Shown here: piece after piece, positions 27,659-36,599 of the stretch | Layout of the letters: the number at the start of each line of letters is the position of its first letter | Numbering within the stretch: the stretch's first letter is position 1 | Assembly (NCBI RefSeq): GCF_000372725.1 | Contig: NW_005199402.1 | Span: 1 to 64,000 of the forward strand | Direction of reading: 5' to 3' | DNA from: Emiliania huxleyi CCMP1516 | Taxonomy: Eukaryota > Haptophyta > Isochrysidales > Noelaerhabdaceae | Length of the DNA: 64,000 nucleotides | Program-made: the position numbers and the translations under genes | Notes under the pieces: model-generated | What the model was told of the DNA's origin: nothing | What the model saw: the letters and a program-made list of their open reading frames with translations, nothing else | Databases searched by the model: none

Positions 27659-29670
27659 GGGCCGTGCAGAGCGGCCACGACCGAGCCTCCGACCGGCCGC
27701 GTGGTCCCGCCCACCGCACCTCGCGTACGTGCCTTGTCTCGCCGTCGCCGTTGGATCAGCGCCAACGCCGTTGGACGGTGCGCCATCGCCGTTGGCAGAC
27801 GCGAGTAGCCGTCCTCTCTCGCCACCCCGGGAGCGTCACGGGCCGTGCAGAGCGGCCACGATCGAGCCTCCGACCGGCCGCGTGGTCCCGCCCACCGCAC
27901 CTCGCGTACGTGCCTTGTCTCGCCGTCGCCGTTGGAGCAGCGCCATCGCCGTCGGATGGGGTGCCATCGCCGTTGGCAGACGCGAGTAGCCGTCCTCTCT
28001 CGCCACCCCGGGAGCGTCACGGGCCGTGCAGAGCGGCCGCGATCGAGCCTCCGACCGGCCGCGTGGTCCCGCCCACCGCACCTCGCGTACGTGCCTTGTC
28101 TCGCCGTCGCCGTTGGAGCAGCGCTGTCGCCGTTGGAGCAGCGCCAACGCCGTTGGACGGTGCGCCATCGCCGTTGGCAGACGCGAGTAGCGGTCCTCTC
28201 TCGCCACCCCGGGAGCGTCACGGGCCGTGCAGAGCGGCCACGACCGAGCCTCCGACCGGCCGCGTGGTCCCGCCCACCGCACCTCGCGTACGTGCCTTGT
28301 CTCGCCGTCGCCGTTGGAGCAGCGCCATCGCCGTCGGATGGGGTGCCATCGCCGTTGGCAGACGCGAGTAGCCGTCCTCTCTCGCCACCCCGGGAGCGTC
28401 ACGGGCCGTGCAGAGCGGCCACGATCGAGCCTCCGACCGGCCGCGTGGTCCCGCCCACCGCACCTCGCGTACGTGCCTTGTCTCGCCGTCGCCGTTGGAG
28501 CAGCGCCAACGCCGTTGGACGGTGCGCCATCGCCGTTGGCAGACGCGAGTAGCCGTCCTCTCTCGCCACCCCGGGAGCGTCACGGGCCGTGCAGAGCGAC
28601 CTCGATCGAGCCTCCGACCGGCCGCGTGGTCCCGCCCACCGCACCTCGCGTACGTGCCTTGTCTCGCCGTCGCCGTTGGATCAGCGCCAACGCCGTTGGA
28701 CGGTGCGCCATCGCCGTTGGCAGACGCGAGTAGCCGTCCTCTCTCGCCACCCCGGGAGCGTCACGGGCCGTGCAGAGCGGCCACGATCGAGCCTCCGACC
28801 GGCCGCGTGGTCCCGCCCACCGCACCTCGCGTACGTGCCTTGTCTCGCCGTCGCCGTTGGAGCAGCGCCAACGCCGTTGGAGCAGCGCCATCGCCGTCGG
28901 ACGGGGTGCCATCGCCGTTGGCAGACGCGAGTAGCCGTCCTCTCTCGCCACCCCGGGAGCGTCACGGGCCGTGCAGACCGGCCACGACCGAGCCTCCGAC
29001 CGGCCGCGTGGTCCCGCCCACCGCACCTCGCGTACGTGCCTTGTCTCGCCGTCGCCGTTGGATCAGCGCCAACGCCGTTGGACGGTGCGCCATCGCCGTT
29101 GGCAGACGCGAGTAGCCGTCCTCTCTCGCCACCCCGGGAGCGTCACGGGCCGTGCAGAGCGGCCACGATCGAGCCTCCGACCGGCCGCGAGGTCCCGCCC
29201 ACCGCACCTCGCGTACGTGCCTTGTCTCGCCGTCGCCGTTGGAGCAGCGCTGTCGCCGTTGGATCAGCGCCATCGCCGTTGGCAGACGCGAGTAGCCGTC
29301 CTCTCTCGCCACCCCGGGAGCGTCACGGGCCGTGCAGAGCGGCCTCGATCGAGCCTCCGACCGGCCGCGTGGTCCCGCCCACCGCACCTCGCGTACGTGC
29401 CTTGTCTCGCCGTCGCCGTTGGATCAGCGCCAACGCCGTTGGACGGTGCGCCATCGCCGTTGGCAGACGCGAGTAGCCGTCCTCTCTCGCCACCCCGGGA
29501 GCGTCACGGGCCGTGCAGAGCGGCCGCGATCGAGCCTCCGACCGGCCGCGTGGTCCCGCCCACCGCACCTCGCGTACGTGCCTTGTCTCGCCGTCGCCGT
29601 TGGAGCAGCGCCATCGCCGTTGGACGGTGCGCCATCGCCGTTGGCAGACGCGAGTAGCCGTCCTCTCTCG

Positions 29671-30498
29671 TCTATATAGCGCGGCGCGCAGAGAGTGACA
29701 CAATCTCTGCCGAGTGACGACACACATCAGACACACCCGCTCCTAGCCATCTCTAGGGGGTCTGGCCATCCCGCTGAAGGGGGGTTGGATAGGTAGGTAG
29801 CAATTGCGAAGTTGGCAATCGCCTGGCGAGCGGCGGGCGCGGCACCCGCGCCGGTCGTCGCACCCGCACCAGCAAGTGTGTCGGCGAGTTGGAGCGCGGA
29901 GCAGCTGCAGCAGCTCCGCGACACGCACGGGCGCGTGCTCCGAACTCATTCATGGCGCTGCGGGCTCGGCGGCGGCAGTAGAGGAGGGGCCGAGGGACTA
30001 TACCCCCCCACCCCTGTCGAGGGCTAGTCTTGGGCAGTCAGGACCATACCCCCGGCCGACCATACAACACCCCGCGCAAAAGTTGGACCCCGCCCCCTCC
30101 GCCGCCCCTTTGCTTTGCGCTTGGGCGCGGTGGAGCGGCCAGTCATCGTCTCAAACGCACCAGCGACCGGGGAGGGGCAGGGGGGGTTGTTCAGCCAAGT
30201 CTCGTGCTGGAGGCACCCCTAAGTAGGTCCGTCGCAACCTCCCCCGATTCGGGGCTGCCACCGCAGCGCCCTATGAGAGCCTTGAAGAGGAGACGTTTCG
30301 TTCCGGGGGGGGGGAGGTTGGGTCCGTCGTGATAGCAAGTGCATGCACACATAGGGTGAACGCCCGTAGCGCGAGCGCCGTGCTGGGCGAGCCAGGCTCT
30401 GGCGCGAGCAAGGGGTCATCCAAGCCCAAGGGCGTAGCTTTGGTATGACCCCTTGGCGCGAGAGTTTTTCGTCGTCGCGCTGTCTCCGCCGTGCTGTC
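29671..30498. other. array edge and 5' region of the HET-like/LRR/SDR gene
   Basis: The satellite stops abruptly inside a unit after CCTCTCTCG. The next bases, TCTATATAGCGCGGCGCG, include a TATA-like motif at 29672-29679. The following 800 bp are unique sequence with short G and C runs and a GGTAGGTAG stretch near 29790. I see no convincing exon. The region probably holds the promoter and leader of the gene starting at 30499. Whether the TATA-like motif is used is unknown. Confidence 0.4.
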
Positions 30499-33429
30499 AT
30501 GGGCTGCAGCGCCAGCAGCCAGTCTCCCAACGTGAGCGTGGCACTTGCAAACGACGGCGCCATGACCGAGTCGGCCTCCCTTGCTTCGGCGCATCAGCCA
30601 TACTTTTCGCCCGACGCGCTCCTCGACTCAGTCGAGAGCGGCGCCGTCTGGCCGCTAAAGGGCAGCTACATCGTCAAGCTGCACCAGGACGGTGGAAAAC
30701 TGGCGCGCCGGCAGGATTTACCGAAGGAGGCCTTCTGGACGGCCTCGGAGTTGCGCAAGCTCGTCGAGAAGGTTGGCGTCCACCAGCACCTTGTGCACGG
30801 CGAGATTGGCTGGGGCCTGCTCTTTGTAGCGCTCTCCTATCGGTGGTTGACTCAGCCGCATCCCGACCCTGACGGACATCACCTGGAGCGCGTCGCGAAG
30901 GCCGCGAGCCTCTACCTGAAGAAGGATGATGAGTGGGGCTCTCCACTCGTTGCCCTCTTCCAGGCCGCGGGCCTCGGCGTGCCGGATTTTGCGCTCTTTT
31001 GGGACTTTGGCTCGCTCGTGCAAAAGGGCCCGCCGACCGTGGAGGGCGGGCCGCTCGTGGAGCGCACGCCGGACGAGGTCCCGCTCTTCAAGGCGGGCCT
31101 GGCCGCGCTGCCCGTGTGGTACGGCCACTCGTTCAGCGTCGTGTGGATGCAGACGGAGCTGCCGGACGGCTTTGCGAAGACGATGCGGGAGAGTCACCCG
31201 CCGCTCGCGGAGACGTACGAGGACTCGGGATGGTGCTTCGTCGAATTCGCCATGACCGGCGCGCTCAAGATGGGCAATCGGCGACTCGACCTCGGCCAGG
31301 CCAAGCTCGGCCGCACGACGCCCGACGTCTTCACGTATGGCGGCGGGTGGGTGCCGGAGACCAAGCTCGACAGCGTGTGCGCCGCCACGCGTGACCCGCC
31401 GATGACGCCGGACGACTTCTGCGTGGCGCTCGAGACCAAGCTCTTCACCTCCGGCGCCGACAGCGACGTGGTCAAGACCATCTACTCGAGCTTCTTTGAC
31501 GGCGCCGTGCCCGCCGCGAAGAAGCTCCACTTCAGTGACGTGAGCTGGGGGGACGCGGCGGCGGCCGGCTCGAAGATGCGCCGTCTTGCGTCCGTCCTCC
31601 CGCGCTTCGCGGCCCTCACCGCCCTCGACCTCTCCAAGAACAGCCTGGGGTCGGAGGGTGGCACACTCCTCGGCGACGAGCTGCGCCGACGCCATCAGCT
31701 TGGCGGCGCCGCCGTGCCCCTGAGGCGGCTCACGGTGACGGGCACGTACGACAGGGTCAACATTGACCACGACGGCGCGACCAAGCTTGCCGAGGCCGTG
31801 CTCGCATGCTCATCGCTCGAGCACCTCGGACCGGTGCCGGCGATGGAGCTGCGCATGGGCAGGACCACCGCGCTCGAGCTGGAGAATCGAGGCCTCGGAC
31901 CGACCGAGGGCGTGGCACTGGGCGGGTTGCTCAAAGCGGCTGCAGGCCTGAAGACGCTCGTGCTTGCGCAGAATAAGATCGGCGACATCGGCGCGATCAG
32001 GATTGCCGACGGTATCCGGACGCACAGGGCTCTCGTTACGCTCAGCCTGGAGGATTGCAGCATCGGCGCGGACGGCGCCATCGCGCTGGGCGACGCGCTA
32101 ATGTCGGCATGGAGCCTGAAGGCGCTCTTGCTCGCACAGAATCAGATTGGCGATCAGGGCGCGCGCGCGATCGGCGAGGGCCTCAAGACGAACAGGGCTC
32201 TCGAGACGATCGGCCTGGAGGGTTGCGGCATCGGCGCCGACGGCGGCACTGCGTTGGCCTCCGGGCTCGCGGCCAATGCTGGTGCGCTGAGGGCGTGCGA
32301 CCTCTGGCGCAACGAGCGTATGGGCGACGCCGCCGAGCAACTGCTGCGCGGTGCGGTCGCTGGCCGCACCAGCTTCGAGCTGGTGTTGCCGTCCCGCGCC
32401 CTCACGGCGTCTGGTGTGCCACGTGGCGAGAAGGTGCTCGTGCTCACCGGCGCCACGGGCGAGATTGGCGGCGCGATTGCGCGTGGCATCCTCAAGGCGC
32501 ACCTCAAGGTGGCCCTCGTCTCTCGTCTTGTGCTCATCGTGCAGGATGAGAGCGAGCGGTGCGCCGCACTCGACACGACACGACACAACGTGAGCAGCAG
32601 CGGCGCGGGCGGTGCAGCGGCGCGCGGCGAGGCGCAGCAGGCGATCGACGTGGAGGTCCTCGTGGCCGATCTCGCGGTGCCCGCATCGGTCGCGGCGTGC
32701 TGCGCGCGGATTCGTCGGGACTTCCCACGCGTCGACGTGCTGATCAACTGCGCCGCCGTCGCCTCGAAGACCCGCGTGCGAGTGGATTGCCTCGGCCGCC
32801 GCTTCGAAGACGATGCGGGTGCAGCAGGAGGCGCCGCAGCGGCTGCCTGCTCCGACGGCCTGCCTCCGCAGACGAGCGCATCCGTGGATGCAGAGGACGG
32901 CCTCGAGCTGCAGTTTGCGACGAATGTGCTCGGCGGCTTCGTGCTGATGCGCGAGCTGCTCCCGGCCTTCTCGCGCGGTGCGCGTGTCGTCCTCGTCGCG
33001 TCGCAGCTCGCCAACGGCCTCAAGCTCGACGATCTGCAGAGCCGCACGCTGCGGCCGTACCATCCCATCGCCGTCTACTCGGCGTGCAAGCAGGCCGTCC
33101 GCATGCTCGCGGCCGAGGCGCCCACGCACGGCTTCCGCGACGCCGGCGTGAGCGTCAGCGCGTGCCATCCGGGCGTTGTCACCTCGGAGCTCCTGACCAT
33201 CCTTGGCATTGCCACGGGCCCCGACCGCGCCGAGATGGCCGCGCAGACGCCGCTCAAGCTCGCCCTCGACACGCCCCCGCCAGAGAGCGGCACCTACCAT
33301 GTCGACAAGAAGCGCCACCCGTGCAAGTTTGCAAAGGACGGGCGCGCGCGGGCCGAGCTGTGGCGCAAGTGCGACGAGCTCGCAAACAAGTGCATCGCCA
33401 TCGGGGGAGAGTCTAAACTGCATGCATAG
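30499..33429 (+). CDS. N-myristoylated HET/TIR-like - LRR - short-chain dehydrogenase protein
   Basis: Single open frame of 976 aa, no intron needed. I chose the ATG at 30499 because it gives MGCSAS, a classic N-myristoylation plus palmitoylation start; an ATG 54 bp upstream is in frame but loses this. Residues about 50-320 carry, in order, four motifs like those of fungal HET domains (TIR superfamily): ALSYRW at 111-116, FWDFGSLVQ at 167-175, WYGHSFSVVWMQ at 207-218 and GWCFVEFA at 244-251. Residues about 365-625 hold ribonuclease-inhibitor-type leucine-rich repeats (LDLSKNSLGSEG, LVLAQNKIGDIGA, LLLAQNQIGDQGA). Residues about 645-945 form an SDR Rossmann domain with the nucleotide loop TGATGEIG at 650-657, NCAA near 750 and the catalytic YSACK (Tyr860, Lys864). 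A membrane-tethered sensor or signalling protein is inferred. The LRR and SDR calls are secure; the HET call rests on motif order only. Confidence 0.85.
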   Translation: MGCSASSQSPNVSVALANDGAMTESASLASAHQPYFSPDALLDSVESGAVWPLKGSYIVKLHQDGGKLARRQDLPKEAFWTASELRKLVEKVGVHQHLVHGEIGWGLLFVALSYRWLTQPHPDPDGHHLERVAKAASLYLKKDDEWGSPLVALFQAAGLGVPDFALFWDFGSLVQKGPPTVEGGPLVERTPDEVPLFKAGLAALPVWYGHSFSVVWMQTELPDGFAKTMRESHPPLAETYEDSGWCFVEFAMTGALKMGNRRLDLGQAKLGRTTPDVFTYGGGWVPETKLDSVCAATRDPPMTPDDFCVALETKLFTSGADSDVVKTIYSSFFDGAVPAAKKLHFSDVSWGDAAAAGSKMRRLASVLPRFAALTALDLSKNSLGSEGGTLLGDELRRRHQLGGAAVPLRRLTVTGTYDRVNIDHDGATKLAEAVLACSSLEHLGPVPAMELRMGRTTALELENRGLGPTEGVALGGLLKAAAGLKTLVLAQNKIGDIGAIRIADGIRTHRALVTLSLEDCSIGADGAIALGDALMSAWSLKALLLAQNQIGDQGARAIGEGLKTNRALETIGLEGCGIGADGGTALASGLAANAGALRACDLWRNERMGDAAEQLLRGAVAGRTSFELVLPSRALTASGVPRGEKVLVLTGATGEIGGAIARGILKAHLKVALVSRLVLIVQDESERCAALDTTRHNVSSSGAGGAAARGEAQQAIDVEVLVADLAVPASVAACCARIRRDFPRVDVLINCAAVASKTRVRVDCLGRRFEDDAGAAGGAAAAACSDGLPPQTSASVDAEDGLELQFATNVLGGFVLMRELLPAFSRGARVVLVASQLANGLKLDDLQSRTLRPYHPIAVYSACKQAVRMLAAEAPTHGFRDAGVSVSACHPGVVTSELLTILGIATGPDRAEMAAQTPLKLALDTPPPESGTYHVDKKRHPCKFAKDGRARAELWRKCDELANKCIAIGGESKLHA

Positions 33430-33837
33430 GGCAGGGCATAGGGGGGAGAGCGCAAAAGAATACGCCCATGAGAGTAGAGTGTCTCTTTTCATCTTCCTTC
33501 TTCAGGGGGGGGCGCGCGCCGCGCTTGGGCCGACGAGTGCGGAGTGGCGCGAGTGTGGCCCAGCGCGCATTGGCTGCTTTCAACACACTATCCTCAGGCG
33601 TGTGTGCGACGGGGAAACGACGCACCACGCAACTAAAACGTATGCGTGGGAAGGGGCGAGGGCGTCGTTCTGGTATCGTTTCGTTTCGTTTCGAAAGTTT
33701 GCCTGTGTATCAATATAGTTGTCGGGGCATTGCCAATACAGCGCGGGTCAGGGGGCGGCCGGATTGCGTTCGCCATCAATTACTATGCCCCCGGCGCGGC
33801 ACGCAAGTTTCCGAGTTTGGTCGAAATCCCGAGAAAG

Positions 33838-34917
33838 ATGGCGGAGTACGTCGAGCTCGGCGACGCGGCACTCAACGCGGCGGAGGTGGCGCCCGAGGTC
33901 GTTGGCGCCGCCGCCGCCGCCGTCGGTGGTGGGGCCGCGGCGGGGTGCTGCAACTCCTTGAACGAGCAACGGAAGCAGGCGATGCAGCTCTTCAAGACCG
34001 CCTGCCCTGCAATGCACCACGGGATGACGGTCATCCTACCCGGCGTCTTCGGCGCGTTCCTCTTCTACGCGGACCTCGGCTTCGACGTCGTCCTCGCGAT
34101 CCAGCTGTTTGAGACGAACCACCCCATCTGGGGCACCCTTACAGTGATCTTCATCGCCCAGCAGTACGTCGCTGTGTGGCTCGGTGTCACCTTCTGGCTG
34201 CACGCCCAGTTCGGCATCGGCTGCAAGTGCGAAAGCGGCGACAAGACGTACACCTCCGTCTCTCTCGCCACGACGCTCTTCCTGTGCGCCGGCTTCCCAA
34301 TCGGGCCGCTCGTCCTCGACGTGGTCATGTTCCTCGAGCCGCTCGGCCTGCTCCACCTCCTGCCGCCACCGAGGAATGCCAAGGCGTACCCTTATCGCCC
34401 AATCATCGACGACGCCGCAAAAGTCGACAAAGGCCTGTCGGCAAGGGCTGTTTACGGGAGCTCCGGTCTTGAGCACGCCGCCGACCCGCACCCAGAAGCC
34501 GATGTCGAAGCTCACGAACACGGTAGGCACCTCCACCGGCCAGCGGCTGAGAGCGTCCGAGGTGAGCTGCGAGAGCTTGCTGTACGCGCCGCAGTTCCAC
34601 TCGACGTGCGGGTGCCGGTCCCAGTAGGTGCCCCCCAGACTTTGCGCTTGACCAAGTCCAAGCCGCCTGGCGATTTTAGGAGGGCGAGGACGTTGAGCGC
34701 GTGGCCGATGGCAACAATCGTCACTGTGCGATGGCCCGGCGCGTTGAAGAGCGCTTGTCGCAAGACAGTGAGCGCGTCTGGCACCTGCGACGAGTCTCGG
34801 ATGGGAGAATGGAAGCGAGCCACCAGGTCCGCGACATACCATCCTTTCCCGCTGTTGGTCCACTCGATCGGAGGGTTGGCTGGCGTGTCCGCAGGTCAGC
34901 CCACAGGACCGCGGTAA
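33838..34917 (+). CDS. XK-related-like multipass membrane protein with spurious 3' extension
   Basis: The ATG at 33838 opens a frame of 359 aa. Residues 1-60 are Ala/Gly-rich. Three hydrophobic segments follow, at about 63-90, 97-121 and 141-166. The phrasing around FYADLGFDVVLAIQLF, HPIWGTL and VLDVVMFLEPL resembles XK-related proteins, which have a ...AD.G.DV.... motif followed by WG.L. Those proteins usually have 8-10 membrane segments, so this is either a short relative or a fragment. From about residue 198 the frame reads antisense through the nucleoside hydrolase pseudogene at 34410-35117, becomes hydrophilic and loses family resemblance. The true stop or a splice site therefore probably lies near 34410. 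The family call is from memory of motifs and is moderate. Confidence 0.4.
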   Translation: MAEYVELGDAALNAAEVAPEVVGAAAAAVGGGAAAGCCNSLNEQRKQAMQLFKTACPAMHHGMTVILPGVFGAFLFYADLGFDVVLAIQLFETNHPIWGTLTVIFIAQQYVAVWLGVTFWLHAQFGIGCKCESGDKTYTSVSLATTLFLCAGFPIGPLVLDVVMFLEPLGLLHLLPPPRNAKAYPYRPIIDDAAKVDKGLSARAVYGSSGLEHAADPHPEADVEAHEHGRHLHRPAAESVRGELRELAVRAAVPLDVRVPVPVGAPQTLRLTKSKPPGDFRRARTLSAWPMATIVTVRWPGALKSACRKTVSASGTCDESRMGEWKRATRSATYHPFPLLVHSIGGLAGVSAGQPTGPR

Positions 34918-35117
34918 GCTCCGATTGGAATGTCATCACGGCCAAAGTAGTGGTTGATCACCGACACAGCGCCGACGCCCTGCTCGAGGCCGGTATTGTG
35001 CGTAACCGCCAAGATCTCCGCCTTGTTGCGGTCCTGGAGAGCGTGCGCTAGGCAGAGCGCTCCCACATCGTCCACGTCGATGGACATGTCGGTGTCGATG
35101 ATGATGCGCTCCGGCAT
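34410..35117 (-). pseudogene. inosine-uridine-type nucleoside hydrolase, broken copy
   Basis: Read on the minus strand from the ATG at 35117, the frame starts MPERIIIDTDMSIDVDDVGA, with the DTD...DVDD aspartates that bind calcium and ribose in nucleoside hydrolases, then AEILAVTHNTG and IPIGAYRG. An in-frame TGA follows (34896-34898), after which the same frame continues with WTNSGKGWYVADLV and VTIVAIGHALNVL. Near 34640 the frame shifts: GGTYWDRHPHVEWNC and VPTVFVSFDIGFWV continue in another frame, with a few expected residues missing. It ends after QAFVDFCG, about 70 residues short of the usual ~310. One stop, one frameshift and a lost C-terminus point to a pseudogene. A 30-bp GT-AG intron could remove the TGA but is implausibly short. 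The 3' end overlaps the XK-like gene antisense. Confidence 0.7.
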
Positions 35118-35254
35118 AGGAGGCAGAAGAAGTGGTTCTTCCACAAGCTCCTTCAGGAAGCACAGTCTCACGGCTGGGGCTGCAAGCTGCAAGCCTGACA
35201 GAGCCGATATGCACGCCGCCGGGCGCGACGGGCACAACCACAACCACAGGGCAA

Positions 35255-35330
35255 GGCTAACCTCGGAATGTAACACCCAAAATGGCTGTGCTGGCTCCTT
35301 CACAGCCATCCTCCGGGTGCACCGGGACCC
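35255..35330. repeat. left terminal inverted repeat
   Basis: About 76 bp. It matches the reverse complement of 36600-36681 with a few substitutions and one ~5-bp gap. Outer edge GGCTAACCTCGG, inner edge GGGTGCACCGGGACCC. Confidence 0.8.
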
Positions 35331-35416
35331 AGCTGTGAAGAGTCCGCAAGGGTCCGTGCCAAAATGGCCAAAAATCAAGCCTCGTTTGGCCGACTCTGCA
35401 GTGGCCGCAGGCGGTG

Positions 35417-36520
35417 ATGGCGGACGCCGACGAGCCTCACGCGCCGGGCCCCACCTCAGACAGTACCTCCGGTGGGCTGCATCCACTCACTGCGGGGCTG
35501 CTCGCTCGCCATGATAGTCAACGTGCACCGACGGCGACCGCCCTCTCGAAGCGCCGTGCTGACAGGCCAGCCGCCGAGCAGGAGCGAGCAGCCGTTCGAA
35601 TCCGCGGTGCAGCGCCGCGGATGGCGAACCTCGAGCCGGTGGAGAAGACCGCGGTCGTGTCGGACTCGACCGGCGCCGATGCGGCGCCAGCAATTCGGGC
35701 GCGGCCGACTCGCTCCAGTTCGGCGCAGCTCGCCTTGGAGCCCACCGCGCTCTTAAATCGCCTCGAGACCATGCTCCTCGGCAACCATCCCGTCCCCGCA
35801 CCCTCCAACGAGGTCAGCATCGTCGGCGAGGTCACCAACGGCATCATCATCGCCGCGAAAGCTGCCGTAAACACGCTCTTTTCGTCGCAGCGGCGCGGCG
35901 CGCTGATGGCTCTCCAGATAAAGAACCTGAAGAAGGCTGCGCTGGCGTACCTTGTGTGGGACCTACGCGGCGAGCTGGCGGGCGCGCGACTCGAGCAGGC
36001 GGTCGTGTACGGCAAGCGGCTCGAGACGCACGCGAGCGGCGTGGACAAGGAGTTGGGCAAGTGCAAGCGGCGGCAGGCGGGCGCGGAGGCGCTTCTCGCT
36101 GTCGTTCCAGAAACGTTGCAGGACGTGCCCACGCCAGAGGAGCCCGCGGTCGAGGAGGAGCCGGCGGTCGAGGACCTGCCGGCCAGCGACTCCCGTCCCG
36201 ACGACGCGTCTTCGGACAGCGATCGGGAAAGCGTCTTCGAACGTCGGGTGACCCGTCGGATGATCGACGCCGGCCTGAACGAGGCGCAATTCGATGATAT
36301 GCGGAACGTTTACGGGATTCAGCTCGCCCACGAGGACAAGTGCCACGAGTGTGCCAAGCTGCAGGCTCGGGCAGTGAAACTGTATGATATGCTCCTCCCG
36401 TACCTCGAGCGCGACTGGGTGCCACTGGAGGAGGCATTCCAGCGGCTCGACCTTATAGCTGCTCGGGAGCGCTCGGGTACCCTGGGTCGTGGGTATGATA
36501 GTGACACAACATATGTGTGA
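35417..36520 (+). CDS. unknown protein carried inside the TIR element
   Basis: Open frame of 367 aa from the ATG at 35417. I do not recognise the family. Residues about 1-85 are polar and Arg/Ala-rich. Residues about 110-220 are helical with a moderately hydrophobic stretch (EVTNGIIIAAKAAVNTLF) and then charged, coiled-coil-like sequence (ELAGARLEQAVVYGKRLE). An acidic patch follows near 245-280 (EEPAVEEEPAVEDLPASDS). The C-terminus holds DKCHECAKLQ, which could be half of a metal site. No zinc knuckle, DDE triad, SWIM finger or polymerase motif is visible. Lying entirely between the inverted repeats, it is either the element's own gene or captured cargo. Codon use looks like that of neighbouring host genes. 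Confidence 0.55.
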   Translation: MADADEPHAPGPTSDSTSGGLHPLTAGLLARHDSQRAPTATALSKRRADRPAAEQERAAVRIRGAAPRMANLEPVEKTAVVSDSTGADAAPAIRARPTRSSSAQLALEPTALLNRLETMLLGNHPVPAPSNEVSIVGEVTNGIIIAAKAAVNTLFSSQRRGALMALQIKNLKKAALAYLVWDLRGELAGARLEQAVVYGKRLETHASGVDKELGKCKRRQAGAEALLAVVPETLQDVPTPEEPAVEEEPAVEDLPASDSRPDDASSDSDRESVFERRVTRRMIDAGLNEAQFDDMRNVYGIQLAHEDKCHECAKLQARAVKLYDMLLPYLERDWVPLEEAFQRLDLIAARERSGTLGRGYDSDTTYV

Positions 36521-36599
36521 TACACTACCAAAACAGGGCCGCGGGGGGGCGTTGGGGGCCGCTGGAGGGCCGCTAGACCCTTCCCGGGCCCCTCCGGGT

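Larger units (their letters stand above)
1..29670. repeat. 181-bp satellite array with nested 20-bp subrepeat
   Basis: Head-to-tail repeats fill the first 29.67 kb and continue beyond the left edge. Landmarks such as GCGTCACGGGCC recur every 181 bp in the simplest stretches (for example between 1189 and 2097). Each unit joins a ~120-bp core (CAGACGCGAGTAGCCGTCC ... CGTACGTGCCTTGTCTCGCC) to a run of ~20-bp subrepeats of type AGCAGCGCCAACGCCGTTGG. One extra subrepeat gives 201-bp units and two give 221-bp units (near 6570-6635). From the length I estimate about 160 units. Divergence is mostly single-base, so copies are recent or homogenised. 181 is not a multiple of 3, and the long open frames on both strands hit the same GAGTAG stop once the frame rotates, so I do not call them genes. 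A unit of this size suits a centromeric or heterochromatic satellite, but that is inference. Confidence 0.97.

Noticed and set aside
1-29670. Dozens of long open frames on both strands within the satellite (up to 570 aa)
   Set aside because: They are translations of the 181-bp repeat in rotating frames. Both strands are equally open because of GC content, each ends at the recurring GAGTAG or equivalent stop, and none has a conserved start or domain.
34896-34898. In-frame TGA in the nucleoside hydrolase as a selenocysteine codon or removed by a 30-bp intron
   Set aside because: The family has no Sec at this site, no SECIS-like hairpin was noticed, the intron would be far shorter than any other here, and a second frame disruption exists downstream.
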